Shown piece by piece: positions 57,673 through 64,000 of a stretch of 64,000 nt of DNA. The position numbers and the translations under genes were made by a program. The DNA is from Salinispirillum sp. LH 10-3-1 (GTDB taxonomy: Bacteria; Pseudomonadota; Gammaproteobacteria; Pseudomonadales; Natronospirillaceae). Numbering within the stretch: the stretch's first letter is position 1; every line of letters begins with the position of its first letter. The stretch is taken from assembly GCF_030643825.1 (NCBI RefSeq), contig NZ_CP101717.1:2811673-2875672 (forward strand), in the 5' to 3' direction. The notes beneath the pieces are model-generated. The model searched no databases. It worked only from the letters and a program-made list of their open reading frames with translations, and was not told the origin of the DNA.

Positions 57673-57916
57673 GCCGCCCCCTCCGCAGATACTGCACCAG
57701 AGCAGCCGACACCACGGCCGCCAGCAGAGCCAACACCAAGGCCGCATCACGCAGGGCAGGTGCCTCTTCCACTTGAGCCAATACCAGCATAATGGCGACC
57801 CCGGCCGTGCCGAATAATTGAATGGACATCAGTCGATCAACGGCGGTCGGCCCGCGCACCACGCGGTATAAGCCAGCCAGAATCGTCAATAGCAGGAGCG
57901 TTGCCAGCCACATCAT
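57665..57916 (-). CDS. Na+/H+ antiporter subunit F (MrpF/MnhF)
   Basis: 83 residues, three spans, with RVVRGPTAVDRLMSIQLFGT near residue 20, diagnostic for MrpF. ATGA overlap with subunit E. Confidence 0.93.
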   Translation of the reverse strand: MMWLATLLLLTILAGLYRVVRGPTAVDRLMSIQLFGTAGVAIMLVLAQVEEAPALRDAALVLALLAAVVSAALVQYLRRGRHE

Positions 57917-58446
57917 GTCTGCGCTCCCGGAAACAGTTGGTCGAGATGCGTTTCCAGCCTATGGATAGCCGTCTGCCAATCACGCTGATCATCCAACACG
58001 TGCACTGTCATGCGGTCACCCAGCACACCGGACGACAAGGTACCAGGCATCAAGCCAATGCAAGCCGATACCGCTAGGCGCACGCGAGGCCGGTGCGCCG
58101 CGAAGGTGTAGTATGTCCAACGGGGAGAAACAGATACGCGCGGAGAAAAAGCCCGCCGCGCCACATCCCAGCCGCCTACAGCAACTTCTCGACCGAAGAA
58201 CCATAGAAACGCTGGCAAATGACGCCACTGCAAACGCGGAATGCGCAGCCCTAGGCGCACCGTTAATGCTGCCGCAGCCGGTACTAGGAAAGCACCCAGG
58301 TACCAACCGCTACCCTCGGCCAGCAACAACCAAAGTACGGCGTAAAATATCAACCAATGAGCCAACGAACGTAATCGTGCGAGCGTATTTACGGGTACTT
58401 GGTGGGGAGTTTTCTCAGGTTTTGCCACAGATGCTCCTTGGTTCAT
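57913..58446 (-). CDS. Na+/H+ antiporter subunit E (MrpE/MnhE)
   Basis: 177 residues. Two N-terminal spans (LIFYAVLWLLLAEG, WYLGAFLVPAAAALTVRLG) and a soluble tail; the late block ACIGLMPGTLSSGVLGDRMTVHVLD matches MrpE. First gene of the operon order E-F-G-(A'B)-C-D-D-D. Mrp complexes expel Na+ against H+ and support salt and alkali tolerance. Confidence 0.92.
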   Translation of the reverse strand: MNQGASVAKPEKTPHQVPVNTLARLRSLAHWLIFYAVLWLLLAEGSGWYLGAFLVPAAAALTVRLGLRIPRLQWRHLPAFLWFFGREVAVGGWDVARRAFSPRVSVSPRWTYYTFAAHRPRVRLAVSACIGLMPGTLSSGVLGDRMTVHVLDDQRDWQTAIHRLETHLDQLFPGAQT

Positions 58447-58537
58447 TCCGTTAACAAAACATAGTAGGGGTTCCCTTAAGCCGTCTCAAGGGAGCGGGGC
58501 TGACGCAGGTCAGTAAAACCGCCTGCCCAGAGCGCCA

Positions 58538-60382
58538 TCAGCCACCAAAACGCTGCTCGAACGGAATGATATCCAGTGGCTTGCTGAACCAGAATCCCTG
58601 AAAACACTGACAACCCAACTGGGCCAGCAAGTCTCGCTGTGCCGCGTTCTCAACACCTTCGGCCACCACACCTAAGTCCATGCAATCGGCCAAAGCAACG
58701 ACCATTTTGGCGATGGCAACATCACTGCTGTCTGCCAAAATATCCCTAACAAAGCTTTTGTCTATTTTTACCTCGGTGAGTGGTAAACGCTTAAGGTAGC
58801 TGAGTGACGAGTACCCCGTACCGAAGTCATCGAGCGAAAATCCTACGCCCTCAGCCTGCAACTGAGTCATTTTCTCAATGACATCGGTGATGTCTACCGC
58901 CAATAAACTTTCAGTGATCTCCAGTTTCAAACGAGTTGCATCGGCACCTGTCGCGGCTAAGGCTGAGCGTACCTGATCTACAAAATCCGGCTGCTGGAAT
59001 TGCAGCAAGCTGATATTGACTGAAATACAGACGTGTTTGAACGGCGGCAATTCAGACCATAAGGCTAATTGACGACAAGCTTGACGCAAGACCCATTGCC
59101 CGATGGGAATGATCAAACCGCTCTCTTCAGCGAAGGGAATAAACTCTGGCGGAGCAACAATGCCACGCGTTGGATGCTCCCAGCGGATCAAGGCTTCGGC
59201 ACCCACTACGCGCGAATCCAAGTCAAATTGCGGCTGATAGTGCAACACCCATTGCTGGTCTTCAATGGCGGTGCGCAGCTCGCGCCCTAGCGCTGCTCGA
59301 GCGTTCGCCTGAGCCTGCATCGCCGAATCATAAAAGCGCAGGGTATCTCGTCCCGCCGCCTTGGCCTGATACATGGCAAGCTCAGCATGCTTCAGCAACA
59401 CGTCGACCGACTCCTCCAGCGACTGAAATACACAGGCCCCTACGCTCAAAGATATACGATGCTCAATGTCACCTAAATGAAACACCTGACCACACACCTG
59501 CATCGCGCGTTCAGCTAAGGCCTTTAACTGCGCCTCGGCCAGGTTTTTGCTGGGAGCCAAATCGCGCATCACCAAAGCAAACTCATCACCGCCAACCCGG
59601 GCCAGTATATCTGCGGGCTGCAATAGGGCGCTCAAACGCGCCGCCAGTTCAACCAACAACAGGTCACCGTATTGATGCCCATGGCTGTCATTCAAGGTTT
59701 TGAAATGGTCTAAGTCCAGCAACAACAATCCGCTCAGACCATCTGCCGACCTCGCCTCGATGGCGCATGAGGTCAGCAAGGTACCAAGATGGTGACGGTT
59801 GGGCAGTTCCGTCACCGGGTCATACAAAGCAAGTGTACGCAGTTGCTGTACTGCTCGCCCGCGCAGCAAGCTGCCGCAAAGATTACCAGCAACCAACTTA
59901 AGAGCAGCTGTTTCTTCTTCCGTCCATACGTGTTGAGCACGCACGAGATCAATACCAAACATGCCCAATAGCCCATCGCTGCTGTGCAAAGGCAACATAA
60001 TGACCGAGCGAATACCCTGCGGGGCCAACAGCGCGCGCTCCGGACTGTTTTCCGGCAACGCTGTCACATCGGAAATCTGCACCACCTCGCCACGATGCCA
60101 AGGCTGAAACCACACATAAAAATCTGCAGTGGCGATGTTCTGCAAATGCTCCAATTGAGAGGAAACGCCCGGCGCACACCATTCATAGGTATTATCAGCA
60201 TGTGAACGGTCAGGAGAAAACTCAAAGATGTAAGTACGATCCGCATTGAAATAGTGCCCAATGACCGCCAATGCACGCTGATTCACGGCACTGAGCTCTT
60301 CGTGACGCGCCGTGACAAAGGCTGTCGACAACGCCGAAACAAGCTCGAAAAAGGCAGTGTGTGTTTGGCGAGCCTCAGTCAT
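58538..60382 (-). CDS. GAF-GGDEF-EAL cyclic-di-GMP signalling protein
   Basis: 614 residues from the ATG at 60382. An N-terminal GAF sensor (about 15-175) is followed by a GGDEF domain with an intact RVGGDEFAL active site (near 265) and an EAL domain with GAEALIRWEHP (near 385), LEITES, and DDFGTGYSSLSYLKRLP. Both catalytic motifs are intact, so it could make and degrade c-di-GMP. No membrane span, so a cytoplasmic sensor. Ligand unknown. Confidence 0.95.
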   Translation of the reverse strand: MTEARQTHTAFFELVSALSTAFVTARHEELSAVNQRALAVIGHYFNADRTYIFEFSPDRSHADNTYEWCAPGVSSQLEHLQNIATADFYVWFQPWHRGEVVQISDVTALPENSPERALLAPQGIRSVIMLPLHSSDGLLGMFGIDLVRAQHVWTEEETAALKLVAGNLCGSLLRGRAVQQLRTLALYDPVTELPNRHHLGTLLTSCAIEARSADGLSGLLLLDLDHFKTLNDSHGHQYGDLLLVELAARLSALLQPADILARVGGDEFALVMRDLAPSKNLAEAQLKALAERAMQVCGQVFHLGDIEHRISLSVGACVFQSLEESVDVLLKHAELAMYQAKAAGRDTLRFYDSAMQAQANARAALGRELRTAIEDQQWVLHYQPQFDLDSRVVGAEALIRWEHPTRGIVAPPEFIPFAEESGLIIPIGQWVLRQACRQLALWSELPPFKHVCISVNISLLQFQQPDFVDQVRSALAATGADATRLKLEITESLLAVDITDVIEKMTQLQAEGVGFSLDDFGTGYSSLSYLKRLPLTEVKIDKSFVRDILADSSDVAIAKMVVALADCMDLGVVAEGVENAAQRDLLAQLGCQCFQGFWFSKPLDIIPFEQRFGG

Positions 60383-60457
60383 CAAATACCCGTGGTGGTT
60401 ATTGCGCGAAACCTATGACTCAGAGTGTAGTAAAGAAACCAATGTTTCACCCACGAG

Positions 60458-61030
60458 TTAAGGTAAAGGACTTTCATCCATCAACGAACGCACGACTCGG
60501 CATGGATTTCCCGCTGCAAAAACATCCGCTGGCAGGTCACGCGTCACTACGCTCCCGGCACCGATCACCGTCCGCGCACCGATCGTGACACCGGGACAAA
60601 TAATGGCGCCGCCACCGATCCAGACATCGTCGCCAATGGTCACGGGCAATGCTTTTTCAGCGTGGGTACGACGTGTTTCGGCGTCCATGGGATGCAGGAC
60701 GGTATAAATCTGCACCGCCGGGCCGATCAGGGTATGAGCGCCAATGCGCACGGGTGCCGCATCCAGCACCACGCAGTTCGCGTTAAAGAACACCCCCTTG
60801 CCCAACTGAACCTGTGCGCCATAATCACAATAAAACGGCGGCGTAATGCGCGCTGAATTGCCGCCAGCCCCTAACAACGCTTTCAAGATGCGCTTGCGCT
60901 CTAAGGTTTCAAATGAGCGCGTTTGATTGTATTCCCGACACAGATCACTGGCCCGATGACGCGCCTGAGTCAATTCGCGCACCATGGGGTTGTAATATGC
61001 GCCGTTCAGCATGTTCTCAGTTTCAGACAT
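60458..61030 (-). CDS. Sugar O-acetyltransferase (Maa/LacA/NodL type)
   Basis: 190 residues. An N-terminal Maa-type segment (MLNGAYYNPMVRELTQARHRASDLCREYN) and hexapeptide-repeat left-handed helix with the catalytic His in YTVLHPMDAETRRT and IGDDVWIGGGAIICPGVTIGARTVIGAGSVVT. GGAGG precedes the ATG. It is divergent from the RIO kinase gene (60-base gap). Confidence 0.93.
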   Translation of the reverse strand: MSETENMLNGAYYNPMVRELTQARHRASDLCREYNQTRSFETLERKRILKALLGAGGNSARITPPFYCDYGAQVQLGKGVFFNANCVVLDAAPVRIGAHTLIGPAVQIYTVLHPMDAETRRTHAEKALPVTIGDDVWIGGGAIICPGVTIGARTVIGAGSVVTRDLPADVFAAGNPCRVVRSLMDESPLP

Positions 61031-61090
61031 CGTGCAAAGCCTCCGTTTGCTGTATTCTCCGCTCTAACTCCATTGCGCATCAAGGGCCGC

Positions 61091-61951
61091 ATGAAAATCC
61101 CCAAAAGACTCCAACCTCTGGTTGACGATGGCCTCGTCGATGAGGTGCTGTATCCCTTGATGAGCGGCAAAGAAGCGGCCGTGTTCGTGGTGCGTTGTGG
61201 CGACGACATTCGCTGCGCCAAAGTCTACAAAGACGCCGCGCAACGCAGCTTCAAAAAAGCCGTCACCTACCGCGAAGGCCGTAAAGACCGCAGCAGCCGC
61301 CGTGCCCGCGCCATGGAAAAAGGCTCTAAGTTTGGCCGCCAGCAGCAGGAAACCAGTTGGCAAAATGCTGAAGTGGATGCCTTATTTAAATTGGCCGCTG
61401 CCGGTGTGCGCGTGCCCGAACCTTACGGCTGTGTCGACGGCGTGCTGTTGATGGAGCTGGTGACCGACGACGAGGGTAATGTCGCCCCGCGCCTGAGCGA
61501 AGTGATTCTGACCGAAGAACAAGCCCGGGAAGACCACGCCCTGATGATGCATTACGTCATGCGCATGCTGTGCGCGGGCCTGATTCATGGCGACTTGTCG
61601 GAATTCAATGTCTTGGTCGACGACTATGGCCCGGTCATTATCGACTTGCCGCAAGCGGTTGACGCCGCCGCCAACAACCACGCTGAACGCATGTTGTTGC
61701 GCGACGTGGAAAACATGAACGCGTATTACGGCCAGTTTGCGCCGGAACTGCTCACGGCGCGCTACGCACAAGAAATGTGGGCGCTGTATGAAGAAGGCGA
61801 ACTACACCCCGACTATCCGCTCACCGGTGAACACCCGGAAGACGAACACGAAGCCGACATCGACGGCGTTTTGGCTGAGATACAAGCCACCATCGAAGAG
61901 GAGCGCGAACGGCAGGAACGCTTGCAAGAAGCCGATTCGCCGGAAGAATAA
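61091..61951 (+). CDS. RIO-type serine protein kinase
   Basis: 286 residues from the ATG at 61091 (MKIPKRLQPLVDDGLVDEV, the family opening); a longer start reads antisense through maa. Features: SGKEAAVFVVRCGDD, CAKVYKD (ATP-binding Lys), catalytic GLIHGDLSEFNVLVDDYGPVIIDLPQAVD. The tail is very acidic. Atypical kinases of this type are ribosome-assembly factors in eukaryotes; in gammaproteobacteria the role is poorly known. Confidence 0.92.
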   Translation: MKIPKRLQPLVDDGLVDEVLYPLMSGKEAAVFVVRCGDDIRCAKVYKDAAQRSFKKAVTYREGRKDRSSRRARAMEKGSKFGRQQQETSWQNAEVDALFKLAAAGVRVPEPYGCVDGVLLMELVTDDEGNVAPRLSEVILTEEQAREDHALMMHYVMRMLCAGLIHGDLSEFNVLVDDYGPVIIDLPQAVDAAANNHAERMLLRDVENMNAYYGQFAPELLTARYAQEMWALYEEGELHPDYPLTGEHPEDEHEADIDGVLAEIQATIEEERERQERLQEADSPEE

Positions 61952-61964
61952 TGACAGTGGCGGA

Positions 61965-62531
61965 CTAGTGTCCGCCGCGCACCATACGCACTCGCAATGG
62001 CGTACTGCGATAACTGCCGCTCAGCGCTCCGTCGCCCGAACCAACCACCCACGCATTCACATTGCTGGTGCCGTAATTCGACGATGACCAATACCAGGTA
62101 TCCGGCGTATTAGGAAAAGCCGCCGCAAGGACCGTAGGCTTGAGGAAATTGCCCAAACAATGGCCGCCATAGCCATTGCTGTTAAAGCCGCTGCGTTGAT
62201 CACTGCTGCAATGCACGATGGTATTCAGTTCATCCCGTGTTGGCAGGCGCCAGTCCGTGTGGCCCGCGAATTCCAAACCCTGTGCCAGCGTCATGGCGTT
62301 GTCCCAAGTGTGGCGACTGGCTCCACCACTGCAACTGACGCCATTCCATTGCTGGCCCAGACTGCACCGCATCCAAGTCAGACCTGTTTGCTGGTCGGTC
62401 AAGGTACCATTCCCGTGATCCTGAAACCGGCCGTCGATGATTTGCCCTTGAGCAGCGCCGGCCAAGGATACAATCAATAACACGCGCAACAACAAAGCCG
62501 CAGTCGAAGCTGGGCGTACAACGTCTTTCAT
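61965..62531 (-). CDS. Secreted DUF1566 domain protein
   Basis: 188 residues. A signal peptide (ending GAAQG) is followed by a DUF1566 domain: NGTLTDQQTGLTWMRCSLGQ, then GHTDWRLPTRDELNTIV, and TWYWSSSNYG, with a closing VRMVRGG. Four cysteines in the mature part could form disulfides. Similar domains occur in surface or C-type-lectin-like proteins. Function unknown. GGAG precedes the ATG. Confidence 0.88.
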   Translation of the reverse strand: MKDVVRPASTAALLLRVLLIVSLAGAAQGQIIDGRFQDHGNGTLTDQQTGLTWMRCSLGQQWNGVSCSGGASRHTWDNAMTLAQGLEFAGHTDWRLPTRDELNTIVHCSSDQRSGFNSNGYGGHCLGNFLKPTVLAAAFPNTPDTWYWSSSNYGTSNVNAWVVGSGDGALSGSYRSTPLRVRMVRGGH

Positions 62532-62588
62532 GATGGTTAACTCCGCTTTTTTATCTTTATTCGGGGTTAGGGTTAAACAGCATTCAAC

Positions 62589-62927
62589 TTACACTTTCTT
62601 CACGAATTCGGTTTTCAATTTCATGGCGCCGATGCCATCAATTTTGCAGTCAATGTCGTGGTCGCCGTCGACCAAACGAATGTTCTTCACCTTGGTGCCC
62701 ACTTTGACCACCGACGAGCTGCCTTTTACCTTGAGGTCTTTAATCACCGTCACTGTATCGCCATCCGCCAGCACCGTGCCATTCGCATCGCGGTAAACCT
62801 TTTCGTCGCTCGGCTCACCCGCACCGCTTTGGGCCCATTCATGCCCGCACGAAGGACAGACATACATCAAGCCGTCTTCATAGGTGTATTCGGCGGTACA
62901 AGCCGGGCAATGCGGTAACGCACTCAT
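62589..62927 (-). CDS. YjdM/PhnA family zinc-ribbon protein
   Basis: 112 residues from the ATG at 62927 (AGGAT upstream). A zinc ribbon [25 protein letters not shown] is followed by an SH3-like [25 protein letters not shown] and a closing [19 protein letters not shown]. Called PhnA from linkage in E. coli, but not needed for phosphonate use; role unknown. Confidence 0.93.
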   Translation of the reverse strand: MSALPHCPACTAEYTYEDGLMYVCPSCGHEWAQSGAGEPSDEKVYRDANGTVLADGDTVTVIKDLKVKGSSSVVKVGTKVKNIRLVDGDHDIDCKIDGIGAMKLKTEFVKKV

Positions 62928-63000
62928 AGCAATATCCTGTTCATCAGTGGAGGCAGCGTAAAAAGCGCCCCCATCATACAGAAAAAGCACTCAACGTACC

Positions 63001-64000
63001 TCAAAAGGTACTGAGCCCCCAACGCTCCATCAGCCAATACAAGGCCTGCCGCCACCGGTCTTCATCGGCGTAGGTCGCGTACTCCGTGCTCAGGTGCTGC
63101 CCCGGTAATTGATGCCAATAGCGATCGAACCAGCGCACTGAGTCACGCATGGCTCGACTGCCGGTCGTGCCTTCCAGTAACACATTGGTCTCAAGGTTAT
63201 AGTTGTCGAGGTTGCGCCGGGTCAGGTTCGCCGAGCCCAGCAACAGCACGCTGTCACCATTGGCATAGCGCACTTGCAGAAACTTGCTGTGGCATTGTTC
63301 GCCATGGGTCGCACACCAACGAACCGGTACGCCAGCGGCGTGCAGTGCGAGAGCGGTCTGACGATTAGGAATACCGTTTTTCTCTCTCCCAAAGGAGTCT
63401 TTCGCCGGGTCCAGCAACACACGCAGTGTGACCCCTCGTTCTTGCGCCGCAATCAGTGCCGCGACGATGTCACGATCGGCCAGATAAAACGCCGCCACAT
63501 CGACCAGATCGTCACGTCTGGTGCGCGCTACCGTAGCCAGCCAAGCCTGTTTAATCGCCTGCTCCGTTAGCACCTGCAGGCGTTCATCGGAGGGCTCTGC
63601 GTCGGTTGGAATGGCCACATTCAGGTCTGGGCCGCCAGAGAATGCCAATACCGCCCGCTCAGTTGCCAGTAGGTCAGCCACCGCCGGACCGGTGAATCGC
63701 AAGGCGACATTACCGTGCGCGCTGCTTGCGTCGTGTGGGTTAGCAGAGGTCACCACGGCCACGTACAAGTCACCATTGTCGGCAATCATTAACTTGCGGT
63801 GATTTGCTTTAAAATTGATCAGCGATAAGTAACTGCGCGCCGAAATACGTCCGGCACCAATCGGGTTGCCAAAGGTATCTCCCGGCCCCACTCCCCACGG
63901 TGCAATGAAGGTACGCCACAGTGCTGAAAAGGCGGGGTTGCTGTCGCGTAACGCGGGCAAATGCGTAATCACTACATCGATGTTGGCGGCTTCAAGACGG
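63001..64000 (-). CDS. Phospholipase D-like (PLDc) protein, partial
   Basis: The frame is open through the right edge: residues upstream of the GTG at 63972 (LEAANIDVV) still read as protein, so the N-terminus is outside the window. Two HKD motifs are visible: NHRKLMIADNGDLYVAVVTSAN and HSKFLQVRYANGD...LLGSANLTRRNL. The first has Lys two residues after His, as required (HxK). Such proteins hydrolyse or transfer phosphatidyl groups, or cut nucleic acids; which one is not clear. Confidence 0.88.
   Translation of the reverse strand, partial: RLEAANIDVVITHLPALRDSNPAFSALWRTFIAPWGVGPGDTFGNPIGAGRISARSYLSLINFKANHRKLMIADNGDLYVAVVTSANPHDASSAHGNVALRFTGPAVADLLATERAVLAFSGGPDLNVAIPTDAEPSDERLQVLTEQAIKQAWLATVARTRRDDLVDVAAFYLADRDIVAALIAAQERGVTLRVLLDPAKDSFGREKNGIPNRQTALALHAAGVPVRWCATHGEQCHSKFLQVRYANGDSVLLLGSANLTRRNLDNYNLETNVLLEGTTGSRAMRDSVRWFDRYWHQLPGQHLSTEYATYADEDRWRQALYWLMERWGLSTF

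Overview
The window looks like chromosome from a marine or halotolerant gammaproteobacterium, probably in or near the Oceanospirillales. The evidence is the order tsaD / rpsU-yqeY-dnaG-rpoD / tRNA, gamma-type protein sequences, a Na+-coupled alanine/glycine symporter, an SbtA-type bicarbonate transporter and a large Mrp-like cation/proton antiporter operon. Assignments rest on motif recognition by eye; no database search was run.

Layout. 1-5080 (mostly minus): an M16 peptidase-like protein without its zinc motif (runs off the left edge), a secreted fasciclin-domain protein, folK, folB and tsaD. 5200-10300 (plus): the macromolecular-synthesis cluster rpsU, yqeY, dnaG, rpoD, closed by a strong terminator. 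10366-16084: REP-like hairpins, a CAT-anticodon tRNA (probably tRNA-Ile2), then an A/T-richer accessory island. The island holds three copies of a ~110-bp repeat ending in the tRNA 3' end, a truncated and an intact SRAP gene, and three paralogous families of small membrane proteins (called A, B and C here). 16189-18007: hipBA and a tiny membrane ORF. 18378-31160: sbtA, katG, an OhrR-like regulator divergent from DUF1499 and a flavoprotein oxidoreductase, a lone flagellin, a double-GIDE/LemA fusion, selO, ilvE and two YbjQ proteins. 31533-37725: a universal stress protein, an AGCS symporter, a lipoprotein, several transporters and a pirin. 37737-41358: a sulfur cluster (SoxY-SoxZ fusion, YeeE/YedE transporter, FccB-like flavoprotein, cytochrome c). 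41491-46142: leuA behind a leucine-rich leader peptide, and metNIQ. 46337-51374: YciI, an epimerase, an Old Yellow Enzyme, a pentapeptide-repeat protein, a RelB/RelE pair, a broken kinase gene and a GNAT. 51535-58446: the eight-gene, translationally coupled Mrp-like operon. 58538-64000: a GAF-GGDEF-EAL protein, an acetyltransferase, a RIO kinase, a DUF1566 protein, YjdM/PhnA and a partial phospholipase D-like protein.

The best candidate for something undescribed is the island downstream of the tRNA (10612-15361). Families A and B are 39-47 residue single-span proteins, below usual gene-calling length. A(+) and B(-) occur twice as a convergent module. Family C is a pair of ~190-residue membrane proteins with alanine-rich tails plus a decayed third copy. 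The array is bounded by repeats that carry two hairpins and the tRNA 3' end, and 21-22-bp transposon-end-like motifs adjoin two of those repeats. No integrase or transposase is in the window, so how the array moves, and what the proteins do, cannot be told from this sequence.

Other points of interest are a face-to-face promoter pair whose -10 boxes are both covered by a repeated operator-like motif (ohrR/DUF1499), an extragenic repeat whose arms change while their pairing is kept, the leu leader peptide, and an Mrp-type operon with three antiporter-like subunits but no full MrpA.
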